Shown: in pieces, positions 1 through 10,483 of the stretch | Numbering within the stretch: the first letter of the stretch is position 1 | How the letters are laid out: each line of letters begins with the position of its first letter | Assembly (NCBI GenBank): GCA_029204225.1 | Contig: CM055103.1 | Span: forward strand, 25,432,656 to 25,496,655 | Source of the DNA: Diphasiastrum complanatum | Lineage: Eukaryota; Streptophyta; Lycopodiopsida; Lycopodiales; Lycopodiaceae | DNA length: 64,000 nucleotides | Direction: 5' to 3' | Made by a program: the position numbers and the translations under genes | Notes under the pieces: model-generated | What the model saw: only the letters and a program-made list of their open reading frames with translations | Told to the model about the DNA's origin: nothing | The model's database searches: none

Positions 1-711
<711 letters not shown>

Positions 712-956
712 AAGCCATCATTTCGAACTTTTTCTTTTTCACTTTTATGTATTTTTGTTGTACTTGTTTTCTTTCTTCATATACTTTTTTATTGTCGTAC
801 TTTCATCTTTGTGTTACTTTGATATTTAGGTCTGTCACGAGAGTTAATTTTTTTTTTTTAAAAGTGAGCGTCAGTTGGGACAACGGGGGTGCATGAACAC
901 ACAAAGGTGGGACTCAGCTGGCCGGACATCGGGAGGAAGTTGGCCAGGGAGTAAGT

Positions 957-978
957 GGGAGTGCACCGTTGCACTCCC
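957..978. repeat. Small inverted repeat
   Basis: Nine-base perfect arms (GGGAGTGCA and TGCACTCCC) around a 4-base loop, in otherwise unassigned sequence. It may belong to a decayed repeat; no gene is visible around it. Confidence 0.5.
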
Positions 979-1693
979 CCCTGACACATGCACTGCAGAC
1001 CCTGAGCAAAGCCAGTCTTATGCACGATGTCTTATTTCACAATCAAAAGTAGTGAAGGTAAAAAAGAAAACATCCAAGGAAGTCAACCTTGGAAATTGAA
1101 GGGGATTTTCTTTATGATTAAAGGATGCATTTTCATCCCTTTCTAGCATTCAACCAACAATTATATGTCAGGTTTGCCTTTCTACTCATCCTTCAAATAT
1201 GTTTTTTGACAAATTTTCGATGGAGCTTTATAAACCAACGTTTTTATTTAAGATGTGTTGATTCGTAGATTCATTTGGCTTTCCAAAAAACGTGGCCTGC
1301 ATACACATTCACAAGTCAGAAGTATTAAGCGAGTTTTTTAATAGCAAAGCTCTTTAAACATCATCAGGAAGTGGTTGGGGCTAGAGCCTCTACCTTTCAA
1401 GTCTAGTAAATATGCAGTTTGCCTCATTGGGATGCACCTTTGGGTTTGTGTTTTTTTTTTTCCTGTATACAAAGTTAAGCAACTAGTATATTATACACAA
1501 CATATACAGCCTGGGCAATGACAAGTGAGGAGCAAGCTCCTAAGGCCCATTTCACACTACATGTTTGGCAAGTCCAAAATTTAAAAGAGAGCTCTCCCAT
1601 TGGTCCAAGAGAAAAATGGGCCTCCCACCCTTTCACATTAACATGCACTTGCCACTATGTGGTAAATGACATGGCAAGGACCCACTACCACAT

Positions 1694-1746
1694 AACTCAA
1701 ACCCATTTTGGGGCCTGTTGAGTTGCCCCAAAAATGGGTTTGAGTT
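1694..1746. repeat. Foldback inverted repeat, MITE-like
   Basis: Arms of 20 bases (1694-1713) and 21 bases (1726-1746) are reverse complements apart from one extra A, around a 12-base loop. The surrounding ~600 bases (about 1518-2150) carry several loosely similar 'cttgcca / tggcaag' words on both strands. A decayed foldback transposon is possible, but I could not define its ends. Confidence 0.6.
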
Positions 1747-1841
1747 GCCCTTGGCATGTTGGCATGCATTTTGAAGTTTTCCCAACCCTTTTCATTGCCA
1801 ATATTCCTTTTAATGAAATGCATTTCAATTTTGACCTTTCC

Positions 1842-1879
1842 AGTTGAAGGGTGATTGCTTAGTTGAAGGGTGATTGCTT
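1842..1879. repeat. Tandem duplication, 19 bp x 2
   Basis: The 19-base unit starting AGTTGAAGGG occurs twice back to back without a mismatch, followed by AT-rich sequence. Confidence 0.85.
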
Positions 1880-2399
1880 GAAAGAAAACCTTAGAGCACC
1901 CTTCAACCTTTTAACATGAAAATTTTCATACTTGCCTTTAATACAAGACCTTAAATAAAATGAACCAATTGTATGTCAAGATTCAAATGGACCAATCATA
2001 TTGTGGCTCTTCATTTAACACCTACCAACTAAATGTGAAACATGGGTGTCAACTCACTTGCCAAGATTCAAGAAATGGGTGGCAAGTGAAAAGGACAGGC
2101 AAAGTTGGTTAAAGCGTGAAACCACCCTAAGATGTTATCACGCTTTGCCTGGGATTTGAGCCTCCCCTCCTTGCCAGTCGCAGTCAACAACTTTACCCAT
2201 ACACCGCACTGCGCTGGACTGAAAAAAAAATAAAAACATAATTTAGGTGGAGATGTTTTGTAACGTTGACCCTCATTTGAAGTTTAACTTTTAGAGGTGG
2301 GTAGTTCATAACTTCATTTTGCACTTTGACTTTCAATAGACCTTTCAAATGCCTAATTTCAAATAGGCCATTTTTCACAAGCATTAGAACTTGCAAATG

Positions 2400-2420
2400 C
2401 CTGAGCCTGAGCCTGAGCCT
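2400..2420. repeat. Short CCTGAG hexamer repeat
   Basis: About 3.5 copies of CCTGAG in tandem. The rest of 1880-3286 shows no gene. It includes the upstream flank and probable 5' UTR of the F-box gene, but I see no clear TATA box. Confidence 0.8.
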
Positions 2421-3286
2421 TGAGAATCAATGTTGAGATATATGGGCCATGATGACAGCAAGGCTTTCAAATAATAATAAGAGAAAGGAAAAGGCATGCG
2501 TAATCCTATGGTTTTGATCATCATATCTGTCTCTGACTCTGTCTCCTCACATGTCACTGCTCACTGTTGTTTCTGTCTTGTGTTTTGCAGACGTTTCATT
2601 ACAGCATATGCAAACTATCAACTATGCATAATTTCCTAGTTGCCTATGTCTCAGCCTTGGGGGTGCTTTGATTATTCTGTGACTCTATCCTGCAGTTTGC
2701 AGGAGCAGCAGATCTGAAATTGAAGAAGAAATGTCCACAGATAGTTGTAGAGTCTAAGGATACTGGGTTGCTGTTTTTAATAAGAAAGAGGCATCTTGTT
2801 GGGTCTTGGTTAGAATCAGATATGTTTATGAATGGTACGGTCCTTTGCGATGGATGGAATGGAATGCAAGCCTGTTTCTGTTATGATTGATGAGATGAAT
2901 TTGGAAATGTGGGTTGTTGTTTTTGAAGACACTTGATGAAAGATTTGCAGAGCAATGATTGCCACATTGCAATTGGTTTCAGATTTCTCAGATATTCTGT
3001 TGTGGATGACCTGTGGCTCAGATCCAGATACATCTTACATCCATTGGTGTGGGAAATAAAAAGCTATGGATGATCAAAGCTATTTAATCAGATCCCCTGC
3101 AAAATAAACAAAGCTGTTCACGCATCTATGGAGGGAATGTAGCTCCTATTATCGTGCACTTGTCTTGTGACGGAAGGGGTCTACATTTACAAAGATTGAA
3201 GCTTTGTGCTGCTAGACCAGACAAAAGACAAAAAAGCAGGGTGAAGTGAGCAGGGTTGAGCAAAGGAGCAAAGATAGCAGAAGCCA

Positions 3287-5126
3287 ATGCGGAACAAAGA
3301 TGTGGGAAATAGAATTGATCCAAGCAAAGCTGGTCCTGATTCTATGGCTGCTCTGGGAGATGAATTGCTGCTCAACATTCTGCGGCGCCAGCCTCCATCA
3401 GCGTATCCCTGCTCTCTTGTGTGCAAGCGCTGGCTTATGCTCCATGGCTTGCTGAGGCGCTCAATCAAGCTGCAAGATTGGAGCTTTCTAGAAAGTGGGC
3501 GAATGAGACTTCGGTTTCCAAATTTGTCCGATGTGGATTTGACACGGGCTTGTGTGATGATGGCAAGGAATGGGCCTGCCATCTTGATCACCCACCGCAG
3601 CCTTACCATCCCTCTCACTCCTGATGTCATTGATCTTTTCCCTCTGGAGCGTCACATGCAGGAGCAGCAGCTGTCTTCAGAGGCTCTTGACAGGGGCTTG
3701 AAAGTTCTGGCTGAGGATTTTCCTGGGCTGCAAAGACTTTCTTTGGTTGATGTTTGCTCACAGCTTTTCTGCAAGGGCAATTTCGACCAGCTAGATCAAT
3801 GGATTGCCAAAGGAGCAAATAAAATCCGAGACGGCGGTCCGCAGACTCCGAAAAAAGTTGACAAGAAAGCAGGACCGGAGAAGGAAAAGTTGCCAACTCT
3901 GAGAAAAGGTGACAAGAAAGCAGATATGGAGAACGAAAAACCACAAACTCCGAAAAAAAGCGACAAGAAAGTGGGATCAGAGAAGCAAAGACCTCGAAGT
4001 TTGAACCAGAATACAGATCTTTGGTTGAAGACTGTACATGGATCATCTCCTGAGGATGATGCCAGATTAGATGCAATTGTGCAACCCATTAAGGCCGTCT
4101 CAGTTCCTGAGAAAGGGCTTGCGATAATCGCAAAGAATTGTCAAATGCTGCAGGAACTTGAGTTGTACCAATGCACAGATGAGACTTTGACAGTGATTTC
4201 TGCCTGCAGGAATCTGCAGATTGTTTCCTTGATTGGCTCACTCACAGACATGTACCTTGGCACATTCACGGATGTGGGGCTCACAATTCTGGCGAACCGG
4301 TGTAGCAGACTGGTGAAGCTAGAACTTGCTGGTTGTGAAGGAAGCTATCATGGAATCAAGGCAATTGGGCAATGTTGCATCATGCTGGAAGAATTGACTT
4401 TATCCACTGACGGGTTCCAACCAGGTTGGTTGGCAGCACTCTCTAGTTGCACTTGTCTGAAGACCCTCCAGCTAAAACGCTGTAAACAAATCGACGCCGA
4501 TCCTGGTCCAGCAGAGTATCTTGGCACATGTAAGGCCCTGGATCAATTACAGTTGGTTCGATGTGATCTTCGGAAACGACAAGGGTTTTGCGCATTACTG
4601 TCTATTTGCAGGAATGTGAGGGAACTTGAATTCAGGGATTGCTGGGGCCTGGAAGATGAAGTTTTCAGTCTTACAATGAAGTGCAGGTATTGTCCACAGA
4701 GACTTGATCCATGCTCAATTATGTGCAATTGAAGGATTATTGTTGGATACTTGCTGTAAATACCCTTGATGTTTCGATTTAGCTGCCATCTAATTACACT
4801 TGCTGACACGAGATTTTGCACTTTTGGTAGTGTTAATTTCTGCTGATGATAATTGCAGAAAAGTGAAGCTAATTTCCCTAGAGGGCTGCTCATTGCTAAC
4901 CACCCTGGGGCTGGAGAATGTGATTCTGGCTTGGAAAGAGCTTCAGAGGCTACGAGTTGTTTTTTGTGATGGCGTCAAAGACACAGAAATAAGCCCAGCT
5001 TTGGCTACCTGCTTTGCTTCTTTGAAAGAATTCAGATGGAGACCGGATACAAAATCAGTGCTGGCTATCAGTTTTGCTGGCACTGGTGTGGGACAAAAAG
5101 GAGGAAAATTCTTCAAAAAAGCATAA
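3287..5126 (+). CDS. F-box/LRR protein (RNI-like, At5g07670/At5g51370 type), two exons
   Basis: Probable substrate-recognition subunit of an SCF ubiquitin ligase. Exon 1 is 3287-4686 and exon 2 is 4859-5126, with an intron GTATTG...TTGCAG; splicing keeps frame (AG|A) and gives 555 residues ending in TAA. The F-box lies at residues ~22-65 (GDELLLNIL, then SLVCKRW). Leucine-rich repeats run from residue ~265 to the end, with repeated 'L..L.L..C' spacing. The C-terminus (FRWRPDTKSVL...GTGVG..GG.FF) resembles, from memory, the end of the plant F-box proteins named. A Lys-rich linker at residues ~184-236 is made of three ~23-residue repeats (TPKK.DKK..). The start is the first in-frame ATG; a second at 3344 (MAALGDELLL) lies just before the F-box and is the main alternative. 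No disruption was seen, so it is probably a working host gene. Confidence 0.9.
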
Positions 5127-5929
5127 TAGCCCATAGCTGATATCTCATTGACATAGAGACACATCCAACCAAGTGTTTAGGCACAAAAAGGTTATCATTT
5201 GACCTAATTTGTGTATTGGAGCTTTTTCTACATGCAAGGCTGTTATGTGCTGAAACCAATATCCATGTCATTGGTACCTTACGAGTGTTGCTGAGTGATG
5301 ACCTCATTTGATAACTGAAATCACATTTTGTGTCAACTTTAATTGAGACTCTAATGCAATACTGGTTTTTTTGGATTTTAAGCCATTCTTCATTGAACAT
5401 ATTTGTCTTGTTGAGGGCAAAGACATTTCTTGCAAAACCTCCAATTAGACAATAGTAAGTGTGTCACCTCAAACACAGAATTTCTCAAAAGTCATCAACA
5501 TGTTTGAGCCAAAGTATTTCGCATTCATTTCAATCACAAATACATTTGCGTATGAACTTTGCAGTTGCTATTGCTTGATAGACTCGAAAGTTGGAACTAC
5601 AAGAAGAACATACAAATCTAGGAAGTTTGTCTAGAAGGAATTATGGAATGAGGAGTAAAAGTTGACATTCAATGACAATTTTTCTTTTTTCATCCTCCAA
5701 TAAGTGGCATGTTGGTGAATACTTCCTCTACTTGAGGTCCTCCAATCACTTGCACAAATAATTGTGTGTCAATTTTCAAAAAGGAAAAGAGGAATTAATG
5801 AGGATAAGTACATCGAACAATATTGATCAACCGACAATGCTTGTCACGGCAAAAGAGCAACAACAGGGAATTCCACAGCTTCGAAGTCGTTGGATCGACT
5901 AAGCCGATTCCCTAGCCATGCACATATGC
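5127..5929. other. 3' flank of the F-box gene, nothing recognised
   Basis: AT-rich, with no supported coding region. It should contain the 3' UTR of the upstream gene; no canonical AATAAA stands out close to the stop codon. Confidence 0.5.
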
Positions 5930-6661
5930 CTTGATTACAGATTTAGCTTTGCAGGCTGTGAAACTCGTAGAGTGCTGTAGCTCTGCTGGACTTGACAGTG
6001 TTTGTAGCTATAGAGTCCCGATGCCCTTGACATCGTGTCGGCTCCCATCGCCTAGAATCACTGCTCTGTTGTTTTTGAGTTCTCTGAAGTCGATCAAGAT
6101 TCTTTTGTTGCAGGTGATGTGCAAGGTTGCTCCTGAATCAATGGCTACATCGTAGTCTTGTCAAGTGTAGCTTGTTAAAGCTTCATCGAATATCGTGAAA
6201 GCTTCATCACCTTTGTCTGCATTCTTGGACGACTCTGCAACATTCGCCTTGTTAGCTTTGTTTTCTCTTTTCGGGTTGAATCTGCAATCGTATGCAAAGT
6301 GCCCCTTCTTCTTGCAATGCATGCAAGGTATCGTTGGATTGAACCAGCATCTATTGGCTGTGTGTCCTGGTTTGTGACAGTGATCATAAGAAGAAGATTG
6401 TTGGTTGTCGTTGCCTCTACTCGAAGACTTTGTGTTCAACCTGTCGAATATGGGCTTATTCTTGTTCTCTTTCGTTCCCTTCGTGAAAAGAGCTTTCTCC
6501 TGATCACTGCTTCCTTCTCCTTCATCCCTCATCGGTCTCTCATCAGCGACAAGACTGATTGCTCTGTCGGATGCCATATCTGGTAGGCTCAGTATGAGCA
6601 TTCTCAATGGCTGATAGGACGCAGGTAGGGATTTCATGAAGTATGTGCATTGTAAGTCCAC
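5930..6661 (-). mobile_element. Ty1/copia gag-protease remnant
   Basis: Read on the minus strand, 6661-6161 encodes the end of a copia gag. It has two CCHC-type zinc knuckles: the second, CMHCKKKGHFAYDC, is complete, while the first has Tyr in place of the first Cys (YDHCHKPGHTANRC). A TGA follows, and the same frame then continues into an aspartic protease with the copia motif AIDSGATLHIT, followed by GDGSRHDVKGIGTL and a TAG. No integrase or LTR follows on this strand. It is a decayed fragment, since it has two in-frame stops and truncated ends. Confidence 0.85.
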
Positions 6662-6716
6662 ATATGAGTAAATGTTAATAAACTTCTACTATGGCATGTG
6701 TTTTGTAAGTCCATGG

Positions 6717-6786
6717 GTTTAGGGTTTACGATTTAGGGTTTTGGATTTAGGGTTTTGGATTTAGGGCTTAGGATTTAGGGTTTAGA
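6717..6786. repeat. Degenerate interstitial telomere-like repeat
   Basis: Five or six TTTAGGG units (the plant telomere motif), most separated by 'TTTTGGA' or 'TTACGA' spacers, in about 70 bases. It lies between an antisense copia fragment and a sense gypsy fragment. Isolated TTTAGGG words also occur near 14445 and 14860. Confidence 0.7.
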
Positions 6787-6847
6787 GTATTGTATTCTGA
6801 TTCGAAATCCTCCATGATGTGCCACCAATTCTTCATCCTTACACCTC

Positions 6848-8106
6848 ATGTCCTCTAAAGCCACAACTCGTGGCAATATCATGAAGGAGAAGATGAAGAA
6901 ACCACTTCTAATCCAACCTCTTGGAGATCTTACCACTGTTGGGGAAGTTTCTGAAATTGCATTAGCTCATACGCCAATCCCAGAACCTTCCAAATTCTCA
7001 TCTAGACAATTGAAAGGCAAGGCTCCCCTCGAATCACCCGCACATGATATGCTTGCATACTTTAAAGATTATACCATCGAGGATGTGACTATCCAATTAC
7101 CACAAGCTCAACGCGAGCTGAATGGTAATTCACCTTACGAAGGCCCTGCACAAATCCTTGAGTGAGCCCAATGAGAATAACGAATGCATTGTTCATGTCG
7201 GGGCTCACCTCAATCGTGAGCAACGCAGAAGGCTTGAGAAACTTCTATGCAAATATTGACATGTCTTTGTTTGGTCCTATAAAGACATGAAGGGAGTTTC
7301 ACCCCAAGTAGTTGTGCATCGCATTCCCCTTAAATTGAGTGCGAGACCAACTGCTAGTCGTCCCTACCGATGCAATCCGATCTACAAGGCCAAAATCAAA
7401 GAAGAATTACAACGCTTGTTAGATGCATGATTCATCTATGAAATCGAACATATTGAGTGGGTTTCCCCAATCGTCATCGTTCCTAAGAAAAATGGAAAAT
7501 TCCGCATCTATGTCGACTTTAAGAAACTTAATGTCGTCACAGAACGTGATCATTTTCCATTACCTTTCAGCCAATCCATCTTAGAAAATCTAGCAAGAGA
7601 TGACGCCTACTCATTCTTAGATGGCTTTAGCGGCTATAACATGATTCAAATTGTTGAAGAAGATCAACATAAAATCGATTTTGCCACATAATGGAAAACC
7701 TTCTGTTGGAAAGTCATGCCCTTCGGTCCCTATAATGCTCCTCGCACATTCCAGCGTGTTATGCAAGCTGCCTTTTCTCAGCAGATGGGCGATACCTTAG
7801 AAGTTTACTTGGACGAATCAGGAGTGCATTCAGAAGAAACACATCATCTGTCTGTGCTAGAGAAAAATTTTATCCAATGTCAACGCTTCGGAATTTCCTT
7901 GAACTCTGAAAAATGCTGGATCTGGGTAACACATGGCATTGTCTTAGGACATATCATTTCCAAAAAAAACGACACTGCAACTGACCCTGACAAGGGCTTG
8001 ATCATTCAAAATCTGTAAGAACCACGCACTATCCATGAAGTCTATTCATTCCTAGGCCACGCCAATTACTATCGCTGCTTTATTCTCGATTTTGCTAATA
8101 AAGCAT
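6848..8106 (+). mobile_element. Ty3/gypsy pol remnant (pre-RT and reverse transcriptase)
   Basis: 6848-7165 is an open stretch in a different frame. From 7164 one frame runs to ~8106 through a plant gypsy pattern: HVFVWSYKDMKG, then PKKNGKFRIYVDFKKLN, then YSFLDGFSGYNMI, then KVMPFGPYNAPRTFQRVM, then VLGHIISKK, then SFLGHANYYR. It carries stops at 7257, 7428, 7689 and 8016. The catalytic box reads YLDE instead of YLDD, so the second catalytic Asp is lost. No RNase H, integrase or LTR follows in register. This is a dead, truncated copy. Confidence 0.9.
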
Positions 8107-8469
8107 GATTAATTTATTATCTAAGCCTCAAAATTAGTTATATGATTTCTCTGTTACATCCACGAATTCTGATCATAGCAATTTTTGTATTGTCAGAAAA
8201 TTTCACTCATTTTGTACAAAAAAACCACTTACATGAACTCGTCGGACCTCATAACATTGCCTCGAAAATCGTGAACCTCATTGAGACATCATAGGCACTG
8301 AGGACGATTATTGGGTGAATTTGCAATTTCCTACCCCAAAAAGTTTATATATAGGACTTGTCATCCTCTCCATGAGTTCTTTCTAGACGTTGCAAGAGAG
8401 TTCATGCCGAAATTTTCAAAAAAATTCAAAATTTTCAAAACTATCTAGAATCATCCTACTACTAGTATC
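8107..8469. other. Non-coding, nothing recognised
   Basis: AT-rich stretch between the gypsy RT remnant and a decayed reading frame. No LTR end or coding motif could be assigned. Confidence 0.4.
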
Positions 8470-9440
8470 ATGGCCTCTAGAGACATCTCACTTTCACTCC
8501 ATCATCGTAAGGCCCCCAAAACTTATTCGGATGATTTATTCTTGATCTGTATCAAGAATTACACTAAAGCACTGATCTTGGCCAAGGACATTTTCACTAA
8601 CCTTGGCTTTGATCTGACTTATTTTACAGATCAGCAAAGTGAGAGTTTGGTCCGAGTAGCCTATTCCACTTATTTTGACGAGTTCCAGTCATTCTGGATC
8701 ACGTCAAAATGGCAGCTATATTGCCATCGATATCTCCCCAGAATGTCTACAATGCATTGGATTTCCTAACTTGGGCGAGACGATTCATGGCAAGGGTACC
8801 AGCTACGATGCAAAATACTTCACGAAGTTCTTGCTAGATGACGGAAAGACTATCGTGCAGACGAACGACAAATGATGGCATTGCCATCAAGCTTATCAAT
8901 GATCCTAAGCTCCGAGAAGCTGCAGAAATCCTCATGGCAATGGCCGATTCACATTGTTAAAATGGATTGCATTCCACCAAGCGATCTATTTTTCTTAAAC
9001 CTCACCATGAATGATCCCACTCAGAATTACAAGTGGGCAAAGAAGGTTTATGAAAAGTTATGTGTGGCTTTGAAATCTCAAAAATCCACCACCAAATGTG
9101 GATATCTTTTACACATGTTGGTCACCCAACACATGGGACAACAAACAGTCATGGTCCTCAAAGAGCTAGAAGACATATATCCTAGCACCAGAAAGCGGGC
9201 CAGCCCACAAGTGTCAGCCGAACCTGCTTCACTTGCACCACCCATGAAGAAGCAAAAGGGTAAGGAAGTTAGCACAGACGATGACATCTCCCATGATATC
9301 TTATCAGTTATATAGGAGAAGAGTATGCTAAATCCGGCGGGAGCTTTAAATCCTCTCAAGTCCCAAAGGACGTTTTGGCGCAACAAGAGGCCCTACTTCA
9401 ACAGGCCCAACAAAGAATACAAGCAGTAGCAACAACAAGC
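8470..9440 (+). pseudogene. Decayed unrecognised reading frame, probably TE-associated
   Basis: Coding-like sequence passes between frames: 8470-8769 (MASRDISLSLHHRK...), then about 8690-8790 in another frame (NVYNALDFLTWARRF), 8872-9315 (WAKKVYEKLCVALKSQKS; later a KK..KGKE basic run), and 9310-9440 with a Gln-rich stretch (VLAQQEALLQQAQQRIQAV). Together it looks like one frameshifted protein of ~320 residues. I do not recognise the family. Its position after a gypsy fragment suggests an accessory or gag-like product of a retroelement; this is inference. Confidence 0.35.
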
Positions 9441-9514
9441 AGCTCTTTGGATGCAGGCACTTCCTGATCAAGATCATTAGGCGTGGTCCTACCAACTCAT
9501 GTAACTTTAGCTGT

Positions 9515-10395
9515 TCAGGTATCATCGCCTACTAACACAAGTCTCCTTCCACCACTACCCCCACCATTTACTGCCACATCCACCCCTTCATTCACACTTA
9601 ACATGGGCTTCGATTCCACTATCCCACGAAAGCCCTCACTTGTACATTCTTCCACCCTACTTGACTGCAAACTCTTGAGACGTAAGCATATCCTTGCTAG
9701 GCGCATTGGGCGTGATCTTGTGTCTTGTTGTGGGTGCTTTAGCTGCCAAGGCATGTTCCTCTTGTGAGTCAAGTTGAGGGGAGAGAGGTGGTGAGGGGTT
9801 AGATTCAGCAATGCGTTGAGATTCTGGAGAAACGTGGTGTTGAATGAAGGGAAAGTAGTTGTGTCGATGGGGTTAGAAGCAGAAGAGTGGAAAAGATGGT
9901 GTTGGGAGGAAGTACCACCAGTGTCCTGTGATGTAGTTGGTGGTGGAGTTGTCAATACTTGTCTTGGTCCTTGGAATGCCGAGCCTTGATTTATTGATGG
10001 AGGCCTTTGGAAACCTGCCCCATCTCCACCATCGGATCAATCGTAATGATGTCCGGAGTCGTGAAATTGGGCGTGTTTGGCATGGACGGAAGGTGCCGAT
10101 TGTGTGGCTGTCTTTAACTTTTTTTTCCATGGTGGCAATATGTTGGTTTAGGGTCTCAATGGAGGTAGCATAGGATTGCTGCATTTTGGTATGTTTCTCC
10201 ATCGTGGCCTTTAATTTTTGTGCCAACTGTTGATACACCCCCACTGAAATTTGAGTTCCCTCAGGAATAGTTGTAGATACAAAGTCGGTGAAGTTGACCT
10301 GCACTAGTTGTTCCTTCATAGCGGAATGTGCTCCTATTGCGGCTTCCAAGGTGTCATCTCTCTCTGTAGTAGGGTTTGTGTTTAGAGTGTGGAGA
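9515..10395 (-). pseudogene. Decayed unrecognised coiled-coil reading frame
   Basis: On the minus strand, ~10390-10105 encodes NPTTERDDTLEAAIGAHSAM, then a Lys/Gln/Glu-rich, probably coiled-coil segment (VYQQLAQKLKATMEKHTKMQ). A frameshift near 10090 moves the reading into a Thr/Pro/Ser-rich stretch (TTPPPTTSQDTGGTSSQHH) ending at 9515. The composition resembles a retroelement gag-like protein, but no zinc knuckle or other named domain is visible. It ends just before the copia fragment that begins at 10484. Confidence 0.3.
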
Positions 10396-10483
10396 TGGGA
10401 GATTTGTTGATCCCTGAGATGCTTGTGTTATCGCTAACCAAGTTGGATTTGTTGCAAGGGAGCAAATACCTATTTAAGAGGTT

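Noticed and set aside
875-1099. 74-residue Cys/Ser-rich frame
   Set aside because: Short, no motif, contains an incidental hairpin, and lies in repeat-like sequence.
6155-6185. In-frame TGA between copia gag and protease as a possible readthrough signal
   Set aside because: Copia elements usually encode one open frame, a further TAG follows in the protease, and neighbouring copies carry random stops, so decay is the simpler reading.
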